Notes under the pieces: model-generated
Databases searched by the model: none
Told to the model about the DNA's origin: nothing
What the model saw: the letters and a program-made list of their open reading frames with translations, nothing else
Made by a program: the position numbers and the translations under genes
Source of the DNA: Nevskiales bacterium
Lineage (GTDB): Bacteria > Pseudomonadota > Gammaproteobacteria > Steroidobacterales > GCA-2729495
Length of the DNA stretch: 43,421 nucleotides
NCBI GenBank assembly: GCA_011526045.1
Contig: WYBE01000001.1
Span: 1-43,421 of the forward strand
Reading direction: 5' to 3'
In this document: positions 16,097 through 25,491 of the stretch, in pieces
Position numbering within the stretch: position 1 is the stretch's first letter
Layout: each line of letters begins with the position of its first letter

Positions 16097-18901
16097 TCAA
16101 TCGATGTCGGCGACATAACGCTCGCTCCTCTCGGTGCGCGCATAGCGCGCAGGGCTCAGTTCCGCCAGGCGCTCGAAGCTGCGCCGCACCCACTCGTCGA
16201 AGACGCCGTCGGCGGCCCGTTCCGCATTCACCCCGTGCAACTCGATCGCCTTCTCCTCGAACGGGAACGCCTGCTCCTCGAGCAGCAACTGGTATTCCTC
16301 GCGCTCCTCCGCCGACAGATCCGCCGGCGGCTCAGACCCGAGCAGGTCGGCGCCGAGCCGGAAATAGAGCTCGGCGATCTCGAAGGTCGCCGCCGTCGTC
16401 ACATCGGCGACCGCGTAATCCGCGGCCCGCCCATAGGCGGCAAGCGCCAGCTCCATGCGCTGCTTCTTGGTCTTCATGCTGGAGGCGAGCGGCGCGCGCA
16501 GCGGCACCGCGACGAATGAGTCGCGCAACGGCACCGCGAGTTCGAGTGTCGCGTGCGCGGCAAGATATCGGCTGCGATCCGTCCGCGAGGCGCCTGCCGC
16601 GGCATCGGCTGCAACGATGTCTTCGAGCTGGCGGTGCCATGCCGCCAGGTCGCCGGTCTCGCGCGCGCGATCGGCAAGTCTGGAGCGCGCCTCCATCGCT
16701 TCCGGAAACGGCTGCGGAAAGCGGGCCACGATCGCCCCATAGACGCGCTGCTCGGCCCCACGATCGCCCGCAAGCCCGTACAGATCGGCGGCACGCCACA
16801 GCGCCTCGCGCTGCAACTCCTCCGCGATACCCGTCGTTGCGGCCACGGTTTCGAACTCGGCCGCCGCCTCGGCGCCACGACCATCCGCGGCGAGCGCCAC
16901 CGCAAGTTTCTGCGTCACCTCGGGGCTCAGCTCATGCGTGGGGAATTCCCGCCGGAAGCGCTGCAGCACGCCGACCGCCGCACCCCACTGCTCGTCCGTG
17001 ACGAGCAGCGCGGCCGCGTCATAGATCGCTTTCGGCCGGATCGAAGCATCCGGGGCGGCGTCGGCCACGCGCAGGAACTCCGCAACCGCCGCAGCGTCGT
17101 CGCCGGCGGCACGGCGCGCCTCGGCCTGGCGATAGACCGCCGCGGCGATGCGCTCCTCGATCTCCGCGCGCCGCTCCGGCTCCGGGCTGCCGAGGTCGCG
17201 CAACCGCAGGTACGCGTGCTCCGCCTCCGCATAGCGGCCGAGATCGAACTGGCCGTGGGCGAGCACCGTCCAGGCGACCCGCTCGAGTTCGGGGCTCGCC
17301 GGCGGCGTGCGCACGACGACCTCGCCGGCCACCTGGAGCGCGCGCTCCGTGTCGCCGCGATTGAAGAGATCTTCCGCCACATGGGTCTGTACCGCCGCCG
17401 CCTCGGCGTGATCGGGAAAGGCGGCGACGAACCGCAGCTGCTCCTCGATGTAGGTCGCGCGCCATGCGGCCCGCCCGGCATCGTCGAGCTGCTTTTCGCG
17501 CTCGCGCTCGGCGAGCAGCGAGGCGTAGCCCGCCTCCGCGGCCTTCGGGTGCGCGCCGTACTCGTAGGCGGTGCGCCGGTACTCATCCGCCGCCGCGGCG
17601 TAGTCGCCGCCCTCGTAGAGGATCTCGGCCAGCAGGAAGTTGCGCTGTGCGGACTCCGGGTCCTCCGGGAAATACTGCAGGTAGCGGCGGTACCAGAGCG
17701 CCGCCTTCTGGTAGGCATCAGGCGCACGCGTGCGCTGCGCGCGCTCGTGGTCGTAGCTCGCGAGGTCCGCGAGACTCTCCTTCAGGTACTGCACGACCAC
17801 CGGGCGTGCGGCAGGCGTCGTTGCGTCCCAGTACGCGGTGTCGAGGCCATAGAGCTCCACGTACTGCGCTTTCGCCTCGAGCACGCGGCTCGGGAACTTG
17901 CCGAGCGTGTAGGCATGAATGACATCGGCCTGCAGGTACGGCGCGCGCGGATGAGCCGGCTCGCGTTCGACGAAACCGGCGTAGGCCGCCGCCGCATCGC
18001 CGTAGCGCTCCTGCGCCAGGTAGAGATCGCCGAGCGAGGCATAGATGACGTCGGCGAAGGCAACCGTGCCGCGACGGTCGAGCAGCGCATCGAAGCTCGC
18101 GATACCGTCGAGCTGCGACACCGACAGGCTCATGGCGCGCAGACTGTCTTCGACCAGCTCCCGCTCGGCCTTGCCCAGGCCCTCGAGGAGGCGGCGGTCC
18201 GGCGCATCGGCGAGCGGCGCCAGGCGCCGGCCGACCACGGTGAGGAACGGGTCGAGGCACTCCTCGTAGAAGCCGAGCTTGAACAGCGACCAGCCCTGCT
18301 TGTAAAGCGCCTGCTCGTAGAACTCGGCGTTCTCGCCGGCCGCCACCACGGCCGCGTAGGCGCGCTCGGCCGCGGCGTAGTCGCGCGCGATGAACAACCG
18401 CTCGGCACGCCGGAACTGCGCTTCGGCGGCGAGCGGACTCGCGGGAAAGCGTTGCACCAGGTCGTCGAGGATCGCGAGGGACGTCTCCGGCTCGCCAACG
18501 CCCTCGTAGGCGCGCGACAAGGCATAGAGCACGGTATCGGTCTCACCACGCGCGGGAAATTCCTCCAGGTACTGCCGGTACAGGGCAATGGCCTGGCGAT
18601 ACTCGGTCTCGCTCGCTACCCCGTCGTCGGCGATCTCGGCTTCCTCGCCGGCCGCCAGGTGCAGGTCGGCGAGGCGGCGCATGGATTGCGCGCGCATGTC
18701 GCCTGGCGTGGCCGGCAGCGCGAGAAACTCGCGGTAGTGGTCGCGCGCCTGGGCGCCGCCGTTCTCGACCGGCTGCCTGAGATCCACCTCCGGTGCCTTG
18801 CCCCGCAGGCTGCCGATGGTGGCATCCGCGCCGCGATCGGCTGCCCCGAATGGCCACAGCCCGGCGCCGAGCGTGACAGCGAGCGCAAGCGCCGGGATCA
18901 C
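16097..18901 (-). CDS. Large TPR/alpha-solenoid periplasmic protein
   Basis: 934 residues starting at GTG, which overlaps the upstream TGA as GTGA. A hydrophobic N-terminus (IPALALAVTLGAGLWPFGAA) acts as signal. From about residue 60 to the end, helix-turn-helix repeats of TPR type run through the protein, for example FRRAERLFIARDYAAAERAYA, YASLGDLYLAQERYGDAAAAY and LLAEILYEGGDYAAAADEY. Tyr, Ala and acidic residues dominate. No catalytic motif is visible. Giant TPR proteins in TolQR/Agl-type operons act as periplasmic scaffolds between the motor and the outer membrane, as GltD does; that role here is inference from context. Confidence 0.85.
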   Translation of the reverse strand: MIPALALAVTLGAGLWPFGAADRGADATIGSLRGKAPEVDLRQPVENGGAQARDHYREFLALPATPGDMRAQSMRRLADLHLAAGEEAEIADDGVASETEYRQAIALYRQYLEEFPARGETDTVLYALSRAYEGVGEPETSLAILDDLVQRFPASPLAAEAQFRRAERLFIARDYAAAERAYAAVVAAGENAEFYEQALYKQGWSLFKLGFYEECLDPFLTVVGRRLAPLADAPDRRLLEGLGKAERELVEDSLRAMSLSVSQLDGIASFDALLDRRGTVAFADVIYASLGDLYLAQERYGDAAAAYAGFVEREPAHPRAPYLQADVIHAYTLGKFPSRVLEAKAQYVELYGLDTAYWDATTPAARPVVVQYLKESLADLASYDHERAQRTRAPDAYQKAALWYRRYLQYFPEDPESAQRNFLLAEILYEGGDYAAAADEYRRTAYEYGAHPKAAEAGYASLLAEREREKQLDDAGRAAWRATYIEEQLRFVAAFPDHAEAAAVQTHVAEDLFNRGDTERALQVAGEVVVRTPPASPELERVAWTVLAHGQFDLGRYAEAEHAYLRLRDLGSPEPERRAEIEERIAAAVYRQAEARRAAGDDAAAVAEFLRVADAAPDASIRPKAIYDAAALLVTDEQWGAAVGVLQRFRREFPTHELSPEVTQKLAVALAADGRGAEAAAEFETVAATTGIAEELQREALWRAADLYGLAGDRGAEQRVYGAIVARFPQPFPEAMEARSRLADRARETGDLAAWHRQLEDIVAADAAAGASRTDRSRYLAAHATLELAVPLRDSFVAVPLRAPLASSMKTKKQRMELALAAYGRAADYAVADVTTAATFEIAELYFRLGADLLGSEPPADLSAEEREEYQLLLEEQAFPFEEKAIELHGVNAERAADGVFDEWVRRSFERLAELSPARYARTERSERYVADID

Positions 18902-20787
18902 TGCGGTGCACCTGCCGGCCGGGATGCGGCGGCTTGCGTCGCCGCGCGGTCGAACATCGTCGCCAGCGCGAAGCGCGCCTGCACGCGGTAACTGGCGAGA
19001 CGCTCCTGCTGCGAGTGCAGTTCATCGACTGCGAGTGCGACCAGCACGCCTTCCTGGCGGTGCATACTGTGATCGATGGCCGCACGCAGGGCATCGATGC
19101 GCGGCGACAGCGCCGCAATGCGCTCGGCATACTCATCGAAGCGTTGCGGCTCGGCGGTCTCTGCCACCTGGGCCCCGGCCAAACGCGCCTGCGCGGTGGC
19201 AAGCTCACGCTCCACCTCCGCGAGCTCGCGCCGTCCGTGCCAGAGCCGTTCCTTGAAGGTCCGGTCGAGGTCCCAGAGCAGGATGCCCTTGAGCAGCCGC
19301 TGTCGTTCGGTGAGCGGCGCATCGCCCGCTGCGACAACCCGTGGTGCGAGCGCCTCCAGCCGGCGCCACTGGTCGAGTTCGGTGGCCGTCGCGAGCGCCG
19401 CGACGTCACGATCCGTCTCCGCGCGGTCGAGGCGGCCGGCGAGCGCGCTGCGCCGCGCTTCGAGCGTGCCGAGATCCACCGTTTCAAGGCGTTGCGTCGT
19501 GGCAGGCAGCCGCGTGCGGAAGGCCTCGACGCGGGAATCCACCATCGCGGCATAGGTATCCAGGTTCTCGCGCCACGCATCGAGGTGGCGGGCGAGCGCT
19601 GCCATGTCGCGGTAGTTCTTCACCCCCTCCTGGAATTCGTGCCCCGCCAGCAGGTGGTAGAGGTAACGCGAGTCGTCCGTGTCGGGCAGTTCCTCGAGCT
19701 GCCAGTACCAGCGCCCGAGTTCACCGTCATCGGCGGCCAGGAGCGTGTCGAGCATCTCGCCGCCGCGGATGCGTTGCATCGCCCGATCGAGACTGACGAT
19801 CTCCGCGTCGAAGCTGCCGAGTGCGCGCTGGTAGCGCGCCACCGCCGCTCCGTGGGCCTCCATGTGCCCGAGCGCGTACGGCACCGCGAGAAATGATTCC
19901 TGCACGGCGCTGTCGAGCAGGTTGCGATCGGTCAGTTCCAGCCACGGCACCAGAGCCGAGCGGTAATCGGCGGAAATGGCATCGGCCCAGCCGGCGCCGA
20001 GCAGCGCCTTGTTGGCGAAAGGTCCGCGCAGGCGCACGCGTTGCAACACCGGGCGCGCGCGCTCGGCGTCGTTCGCCTGCAGCCAGGCGTAGCCGAGCGC
20101 CAGGTTCGCCTTGTCGCGCAGGCTCTTCAGCTCGGCGGTGTCTGCGTCCATCCGGCCGACCCGATCGAGCAGGCGGGCACCGTCCGCGGTGCGCTGCTGG
20201 CGCACCAGCGCCACGCCGAGGTTGTAGCGTGCATAAGCGAGCCAGGTCTCCGGGGCATCCCAGGCCTCCAGCACGCGCTGCGCCTCGTCCCAGTCGCCGA
20301 GCGCCATGTGGCTCTGCGCGACGAGCATCGGCAGCTCCGGGCTCAGCGCTTCCGGCAGCGCCGCGCCCACCCGGGCGAATGCGGCCAGCGCATCCGGGTA
20401 GAGCCCGCGCTGGTAGCGGACCTTGCCGAGATAGAACCACGCGCGGTCGCGCACCGCCGCAGACGGCGCGCCCGCCAGCAACTGCTCGAAGACAGCGGCA
20501 GCCCGCTCGTGCTGCCCATAGGAGAGATACAGGCCGCCGAGCAGGAGCTCGGCATCGGCTTCATGGTGCGGCACCCGCCCAGCCTCCCGGGCGGCCAGCA
20601 GGTGCGTCAGGGCCGTGAAGTCGTCCTGCTGGTAGAACTGGAACAGCGCCTCGCCGTAGTACAGATCGCGTACCACGGTACCGGCCACCGGGGGTCCGGC
20701 CGCCCTCGACGTGCCGCTCACCGCGACTCCGCCGAGCAGCAGGAGTACGGTCAGCCAGTCACCGAGTCGTGGCGGGCGATTGCGCAC
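18898..20787 (-). CDS. TPR and coiled-coil periplasmic protein
   Basis: 629 residues from a GTG start, with a signal peptide (WLTVLLLLGGVAVSGTSRAA). Residues 40-330 form TPR-like repeats (LLLGGLYLSYGQHERAAAVF, RAWFYLGKVRYQRGLYPDAL, ARYNLGVALVRQQRTADGA). The C-terminal half is a long charged helical region (LEARRSALAGRLDRAETDRD, LAEVERELATAQARLAGAQV) likely to be coiled coil. It overlaps the 934-residue TPR gene by four bases and starts three bases after the preceding stop. I know no specific family function; it looks like a second periplasmic scaffold. Confidence 0.85.
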   Translation of the reverse strand: MRNRPPRLGDWLTVLLLLGGVAVSGTSRAAGPPVAGTVVRDLYYGEALFQFYQQDDFTALTHLLAAREAGRVPHHEADAELLLGGLYLSYGQHERAAAVFEQLLAGAPSAAVRDRAWFYLGKVRYQRGLYPDALAAFARVGAALPEALSPELPMLVAQSHMALGDWDEAQRVLEAWDAPETWLAYARYNLGVALVRQQRTADGARLLDRVGRMDADTAELKSLRDKANLALGYAWLQANDAERARPVLQRVRLRGPFANKALLGAGWADAISADYRSALVPWLELTDRNLLDSAVQESFLAVPYALGHMEAHGAAVARYQRALGSFDAEIVSLDRAMQRIRGGEMLDTLLAADDGELGRWYWQLEELPDTDDSRYLYHLLAGHEFQEGVKNYRDMAALARHLDAWRENLDTYAAMVDSRVEAFRTRLPATTQRLETVDLGTLEARRSALAGRLDRAETDRDVAALATATELDQWRRLEALAPRVVAAGDAPLTERQRLLKGILLWDLDRTFKERLWHGRRELAEVERELATAQARLAGAQVAETAEPQRFDEYAERIAALSPRIDALRAAIDHSMHRQEGVLVALAVDELHSQQERLASYRVQARFALATMFDRAATQAAASRPAGAPQ

Positions 20788-20790
20788 CGG

Positions 20791-21333
20791 TTACTCCCAT
20801 TCGCGGACCAGGAATTCCGGCTGCTGCTTGCTCTGGCGATCGGAGATCGCGAGTTCCACGAACTTGGCGCCGACGCCCTTATCGAATTTCAACGTGGCAC
20901 CGCGACGATAGTCGCGGGTGTGCGGGCCCTCGCCCGTGAAGATAGCCACCAGCTCGTGGTTGCCCGCCTTGAGGTTACCGAGCCAGAGCCGGTGCACGCC
21001 GCCGCGCAGAAGCGCTTTCGCCTCGCGCTCGGTGTAGAGGTACTTGCTGACGGGTTTGCCGTCCAGGCTGAGCTGCACCGAGTCGAGCGCGAAGTACTCG
21101 CCCACGTCCATCGAGACGAATACTGCGACCTGGGTGTTGGCAGGGAACAGGAGCTCCTCCTCGAGCATGAACAGCTCCCGGTTCAGGTCGAGCACCTCGT
21201 CCTTGAGTCCCTGCACCTCCTGGTCGATCGCCTGGCCCGCGGCTGGCGCCTGGGCGTCGCCGGGCTCCTCCGCAGCCAACGCCGCCACGCTGCACAGAAT
21301 CGTGATCAAGAGCCATCGCGATGCGCTTTTCAT
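20791..21333 (-). CDS. Periplasmic protein with short coiled coil, unknown
   Basis: 180 residues with a signal peptide (SRWLLITILCSVAALAAEEP). A short heptad stretch follows (IDQEVQGLKDEVLDLNRELF), then a beta-rich domain (VAVFVSMDVGEYFALDSVQL, VHRLWLGNLKAGNHELVAIF). The second part reads like an Ig-like or carbohydrate-binding sandwich. Of two in-frame ATGs (21342 and 21333), the second has AGGA at proper distance, so it is chosen. It lies second in the long operon, between TlpA and the TPR proteins. Confidence 0.78.
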   Translation of the reverse strand: MKSASRWLLITILCSVAALAAEEPGDAQAPAAGQAIDQEVQGLKDEVLDLNRELFMLEEELLFPANTQVAVFVSMDVGEYFALDSVQLSLDGKPVSKYLYTEREAKALLRGGVHRLWLGNLKAGNHELVAIFTGEGPHTRDYRRGATLKFDKGVGAKFVELAISDRQSKQQPEFLVREWE

Positions 21334-21370
21334 GGTCGTCATTCCTGCTGATGCGATTACGCCGCCCGCT

Positions 21371-21934
21371 CTATTCCGCGAGCAACGCACGAACGGCGCG
21401 ATCGATCTCGCGTCCGTCTGCCGCGTCGCTGCCGGCGTAGCTGCCGCGCAGCCGTCCGGTGCGGTCGACGAGCACCACCATCGGCAATTCCTGCACGTCG
21501 TAGAGCCGCCCCACGTCACCGGCGGCGTCGAGCAACACCGGGAAGGAAACCCGCGCGGCCGCGGCTGTTTCCTGCGCCACAGAGGGTTTCTCGTCGAAGT
21601 TCACCGCGAGCACGCGCAGCCCCTCCGGCCCGAGCGACTGCTGCAGGCCCTCCAGGACGGGCAACTGTTCGCGGCAGGCGCCGCACCAGCTCGCCCAGAA
21701 GGCAACGGCGACGACTTCGCTGCGATACTCCGAAAGGCGCAGGTTCCTGCCGCTGCTTTCCTTCAGCGCGAAGTCCGGTGCCTGCGATGCCGGATTCCCG
21801 GCGGCGAATGCGACACGCACGAGCTGGGCGGCAAGCGCCGCCGCCAGCAGGATCGCAACCGCGCGCGCGAGCATCCGCCCGCGCCCGCGCGTGCCCGGGG
21901 GTTCCGAATAGTGATCTGATCGCGACCTCGTCAT
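21371..21934 (-). CDS. TlpA-like membrane-anchored thioredoxin, first gene of the motor operon
   Basis: 187 residues. One N-terminal helix (about 22-44) anchors a periplasmic thioredoxin fold. The active site W83-C84-G-A-C87 (FWASWCGACREQLP) differs from CGPC at the third position. The cis-proline loop is LPMVVLVDRTG. AAGGG stands about seven bases before the chosen ATG. TlpA-like proteins reduce or oxidise disulfides, for example in haem-c maturation. Being first in an operon for TPR scaffolds and an ExbB/ExbD motor is unusual. Confidence 0.88.
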   Translation of the reverse strand: MTRSRSDHYSEPPGTRGRGRMLARAVAILLAAALAAQLVRVAFAAGNPASQAPDFALKESSGRNLRLSEYRSEVVAVAFWASWCGACREQLPVLEGLQQSLGPEGLRVLAVNFDEKPSVAQETAAAARVSFPVLLDAAGDVGRLYDVQELPMVVLVDRTGRLRGSYAGSDAADGREIDRAVRALLAE

Positions 21935-22519
21935 GCCAGAGCCCTTGCCGGGCTCACGCGATGGAAGATGAGGTACGCAACGGGGCGGCGCAGACTGCAC
22001 GGCCCGTGCCGATCCGGCAACCCCGCTATCTGCTGCGCCGCTTTCGCTGGCGCGTCAGACCGGAGGCTTTGCGTCCCCGCCTTGCAGCGAGTTTGCCCTG
22101 TTCAGACCAACGGCGGCGCCGGGCGCCGCAAGGCGACCGGCTCCGCTGCGAATCGCAGTGCCGGTCACCGTCCTTGGCAACCGGCGCTGCACGGACCGCC
22201 GCGCCGCTTGAGGGCGGCGGGGGGTTCCGACGGGAAATATTGGCAGGGTACCGGGGCGATTCCTGTGATGGGCTTCACAGGGGCCGTCGAGACAGAATGC
22301 GGTTCTTGTCCGAATTGCGGGAATGCAGCGGACCGTCGGTGGACGATACGGTGGCGGAGGTCGTGGCCCCGGCGCGTGCCGCTGCTGCGCGCCCACGAGA
22401 CCAGGGATGTCGAGTGGCGCGCCCTGCGCAGCGAGCATGCCTGCGAGGGCACCCGCAGGGCCAGCTGGCGGCGAGGCCCGGGGATGGGCAGGGTCCGAGG
22501 CAGCAATTGCCGCATGGGC
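21935..22519. other. 585-base non-coding region upstream of the motor operon
   Basis: It lies between the first gene of the 21934-12085 operon and the 3' end of apbE, both on the minus strand. No frame shows coding character: the open frames are short, Arg/Pro-rich and motif-free. It contains a perfect CRP-type palindrome (22262-22281). At 22355-22440 there is weak likeness to the dispersed hairpin repeat (GTGGCCCCGGCGCG, ACCAGGGATGT), too diverged to call. Expect the operon promoter here. Confidence 0.6.
22262..22281. promoter_or_regulatory. CRP/Vfr/Clp-type palindrome
   Basis: CCTGTGA-TGGGCT-TCACAGG is a perfect inverted repeat with 7-base arms, and inside it TGTGA-N6-TCACA is an exact match to the consensus of CRP-family proteins. 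It is centred about 337 bases before the TlpA start, inside the only large gap ahead of that operon. The distance to the transcription start is unknown. Confidence 0.6.
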
Positions 22520-23497
22520 TCATTGCGCTGCTGCGAGCCCTTCGGAGAAGAGGACGCGGTGGCGGTCATCGACGATGACGGCCTCGTAATCGCCGACCGA
22601 TTCGACGATGGCGAGACCCTTGTCGGGCCCGAGAATGAACACCGTCTTGGTGAGCCCCTCGGTCATCACCGCGTCGGGACCGACGATCGTGACGCTGCGC
22701 ACGCCATGTGCCGACGCCCCCGTCTTCGGGTCCAGGATATGGTGGTAGCGCACCCCATCCTCGTCGAAGAAGCGCTCGTAATCGCCCGAGGTGGAGATCG
22801 CCTCGTCGGCGAGCGACAGGCTGGTGACGAGTTTTTTCGGATCGTCCGGATCGCGGATACCGACGGTCCAGGGCTGCCCACGCCGGTCGCCGAGCAGGCG
22901 CGTGTCGCCACCGGCCGTGGCAAACGCGTGGCGCACGCCCGCCTCCCGCAGCAGCTCGATCACGCGCTCCACCGAGTAGCCCTTGGCGATACCACCGAGG
23001 TTGATACGGGTGCCCGGCGTGGTGAAGCGGATCGTGCGTTTGGCGGGATCGAGCACCACGTGCCGGTAATCGATCTGCGGCAGATGCTCGCGGATTTCGG
23101 CAACGGACGGACGCTCGTGCTTCCTGAAGTCGTAGAGCTGGCCAACGCTGTCGAAGGTGATGTCGAAGGCGCCCTGCGAGAGCACCGACATCCCGAGCGA
23201 GCGCTCGATCAGGCGGTAGAACTCCTCGCTGACGACGACGGGCTCGTTCGCCGCGAGCCGGTTCACGCGGGAGATCTCCGAGTCGTCGCGGTAGGTGCTC
23301 ATCGCCGCCTCGATGCGGTCGAACTCCGCCATGGCGACGGCAATGAGCCGGCGCGCCTCGGCCTCGTTCTCGTGCCAGAGACGCACCTCCATGCGCGTGC
23401 CCATCTTCGCGGCTTCTTCGCTGTACCACTCGGCGCGTGCGGCACCGGCGACGAGCAGCGACAGGCAGAGCAGCAGGCGGCAGACCATTGAAATCAT
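22520..23497 (-). CDS. FAD:protein FMN transferase (ApbE)
   Basis: 325 residues with a signal peptide (CRLLLCLSLLVAGAARA). The family landmarks are visible: MGTRMEV near the start, MSTYRDDSEISRVNR, the GGIAKGYSVERVIELL block, ATAGGDTRLLG, and the C-terminal YHHILDPKTGAS and TEGLTKTVFILGPDKG motifs that form the Mg/FAD pocket. ApbE transfers FMN from FAD to a Thr/Ser of exported flavoproteins. In other genomes apbE travels with DUF4266, DUF3570 and TlpA genes, and those three lie 4-6 kb away here (27483-29525), so they are probably functional partners. Confidence 0.95.
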   Translation of the reverse strand: MISMVCRLLLCLSLLVAGAARAEWYSEEAAKMGTRMEVRLWHENEAEARRLIAVAMAEFDRIEAAMSTYRDDSEISRVNRLAANEPVVVSEEFYRLIERSLGMSVLSQGAFDITFDSVGQLYDFRKHERPSVAEIREHLPQIDYRHVVLDPAKRTIRFTTPGTRINLGGIAKGYSVERVIELLREAGVRHAFATAGGDTRLLGDRRGQPWTVGIRDPDDPKKLVTSLSLADEAISTSGDYERFFDEDGVRYHHILDPKTGASAHGVRSVTIVGPDAVMTEGLTKTVFILGPDKGLAIVESVGDYEAVIVDDRHRVLFSEGLAAAQ

Positions 23498-23589
23498 GCG
23501 CGCAAGTGTAGGCGAACCGGCACCGGACTGCCGCATGGAAAGGAAGCGGCACGAGTTGCCGACCGGCCAGTGACGCGCCGGCTCTCGCC

Positions 23590-25491
23590 TCAGCGCGGCA
23601 GCACCACGATCTCCGAAATCATCCCCATTTCAGTGTGGCTGAAGATGTGGCAGTGGAGCAGCCAGCGCCCGATGCCGCCGCCGGAGGCGGGCCCGTCCAC
23701 CGCCCCACGGTCGTCGAGCCGGACGCGGAAGACGACCTGGTGCGTGGCCGGGACATCGACGGTGTCCACGAACTCGTTGTAGTCGTAGGTGTACACCGTC
23801 TTGCCCACCGTATCCTCGATGCGGACCGGCTGGTACGAGAAGCCGTGCAGGTGCATCGGGTGGTGCGCCTGGGTGCCGTTGCGGATCCTCAGTTCGAGCA
23901 GATCGCCAATGCGCGCGAAGCGACTCGACGCCTGGTGCGGCACCTTGCGGAAGTCCTCGACGCCGACTTCCAGCGGCAGCGCATGGACACCGTCGATGGA
24001 TTCCCGCCGGCCGACGACGGTGAACAGGATCTCGCTGGCGGCCGTCCCGGGCAGTGGCGGCTCGAACCCGGCCGGATTCAGCAACGAGGCGGTCACCGGC
24101 AGCGACTTGATGTTCTCGATCGGCTGGCGCACGAGCCGATGCGTACGCAGCGCGTCGCCTGCCGCGATGCTGAAGGCCGCGCCCGGCGCGGCGCGCTTCA
24201 CGAGCCGGATATGCGCCACCGGGACCGTCGGCACCGGCGCATAGCCGAAGGGATACTCGGTCGTGCCGTAGTGCTGGTAGTCCAGTGTCCACAGCGTCAG
24301 GACATCGCCGGGCTCACCGGCAGCCGCCAGCACGACGTCGGCGCGCTCGCCGTTGGCGAGCAGGATCTCGCCGCGCGCGAACTTCGTATCCACCTCGCCC
24401 AGCATGCCGCCTTCGAGTCGAACCGTGTCGAGCAACCCGCCCTGGCCACCGATCCGGTAGAGCGGCACCTGCCGGCCCCGCGGGTCGGTGGCGCGCAGGC
24501 GGAAGTAGCGGCTGACTGCGGCGTTCACGAGGCGCAGGCGCACGCCCTCGCCGGCGCCCGCCTCGATGACTTCGGCATCGGCGGCGAGCGCGCCCGGCGC
24601 TGCCGGCGTTCCGGCGCGTGCCGCAGCGATGCGCCCGTTGCTCAGCACGAGCTGGCCTTCATTCACGCGGCACGATGTCTTGCCGCCGCAGTTCCCCGGC
24701 GGCTGGATATTCGGAATATCGCCGGCCTGGAGCGGCCCGCTGCCGAGCGGCTTGCCGTGCCGGTCGCGCGGGGTCTCGCAGAGATCCTTCGGCGTCGGGT
24801 AGGCGACATTTCCCGGGAAGGGGCCGAGCTCTTTCGAGAACGCCCAGGGGACCGTCGCACCCGGCGCGAAAGTCGCGGCGTCGTTCTGGCCCGGCGCCTT
24901 GCACACGGTGGTATCTGCGAGCATCAGCGTGCGCGTGTTGGCCGGGCCGGGCAGGACGCCCGCCTCGAGCAATGGCGTCGCGGCAGGATCCTCGACGATG
25001 AGCGGGCCATAGAGCCCCTTGAACTCCGGGTTCGACGGCATCGCATGCGAGTGGTACCAGAACACGCCCGGACGCACGATCCGGAACCGGTAGGTGAAGG
25101 TCGCGCCGGTGGGCACCGGGTTCTGGGTGACGGCCGTGCCGTCGTTGGCGTTGTCGAGCTCGATGCCGTGCCAGTGCACCCGCATGGGCTCGGCGAGCTG
25201 GTTGGTGAAATGCACGATGACGGTATCGCCGACGCGGGCGCGCAGTTCCGGACCCGGCGTGGTGCCATTGAACGTGTACGCGTTGGCGAGCAGGCCATCA
25301 CCGCTCAGGTCCACGGCCGTGCGCGCGGCCGTCAGCCGCACCTCGAGCACATCGGGCGCCGGGTTCAGGTCCTCGGCCACACGCAGGCTGCCCGGGCCGG
25401 CCGGCGAGTCCGCCGCGGCGGCAGCCACCGCGAAGAATAAGGTGCGGAGAAAGCCGCCGGCAGCCCGCTTCGCCATGCGCGCATTGCTCAC
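23590..25491 (-). CDS. Multicopper oxidase
   Basis: 633 residues, exported by a signal peptide (GGFLRTLFFAVAAAAADS). Copper ligands are visible: H106-W-H108-G (HWHG), W-Y-H147-S-H149, HPMHLHGF near residue 546, and H613-C614-H615-x3-H619-x4-M624 (HCHIFSHTEMGM), where Met is the axial T1 ligand. The fold is three cupredoxin domains. The family oxidises Cu(I), Mn(II), phenols or bilirubin-like compounds and reduces O2 to water. The region between domains contains extra cysteines (TTVCKAPG, CETPRDRHG, CGGKTSCRVNE), suggesting disulfides in an insertion. The start overlaps the upstream secreted protein gene by ATGA. Confidence 0.93.
   Translation of the reverse strand: MSNARMAKRAAGGFLRTLFFAVAAAAADSPAGPGSLRVAEDLNPAPDVLEVRLTAARTAVDLSGDGLLANAYTFNGTTPGPELRARVGDTVIVHFTNQLAEPMRVHWHGIELDNANDGTAVTQNPVPTGATFTYRFRIVRPGVFWYHSHAMPSNPEFKGLYGPLIVEDPAATPLLEAGVLPGPANTRTLMLADTTVCKAPGQNDAATFAPGATVPWAFSKELGPFPGNVAYPTPKDLCETPRDRHGKPLGSGPLQAGDIPNIQPPGNCGGKTSCRVNEGQLVLSNGRIAAARAGTPAAPGALAADAEVIEAGAGEGVRLRLVNAAVSRYFRLRATDPRGRQVPLYRIGGQGGLLDTVRLEGGMLGEVDTKFARGEILLANGERADVVLAAAGEPGDVLTLWTLDYQHYGTTEYPFGYAPVPTVPVAHIRLVKRAAPGAAFSIAAGDALRTHRLVRQPIENIKSLPVTASLLNPAGFEPPLPGTAASEILFTVVGRRESIDGVHALPLEVGVEDFRKVPHQASSRFARIGDLLELRIRNGTQAHHPMHLHGFSYQPVRIEDTVGKTVYTYDYNEFVDTVDVPATHQVVFRVRLDDRGAVDGPASGGGIGRWLLHCHIFSHTEMGMISEIVVLPR

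Noticed and set aside
16553..18991. 812-codon open frame on the plus strand
   Set aside because: It mirrors the 934-residue TPR gene; long antisense frames are common in GC-rich DNA and this one lacks any recognisable domain.
22355..22440. Possible fourth copy of the dispersed hairpin repeat
   Set aside because: Only two short blocks match and the stem is not present; too weak to list.
22055..22569. Several short open frames in the gap before the motor operon
   Set aside because: Arg/Pro/Ser-rich, mutually overlapping, no start context; better explained as regulatory DNA.
23635..25440. 601-codon plus-strand frame opposite the multicopper oxidase
   Set aside because: The oxidase carries all copper ligands in order; the antisense frame has none of the marks of a gene.
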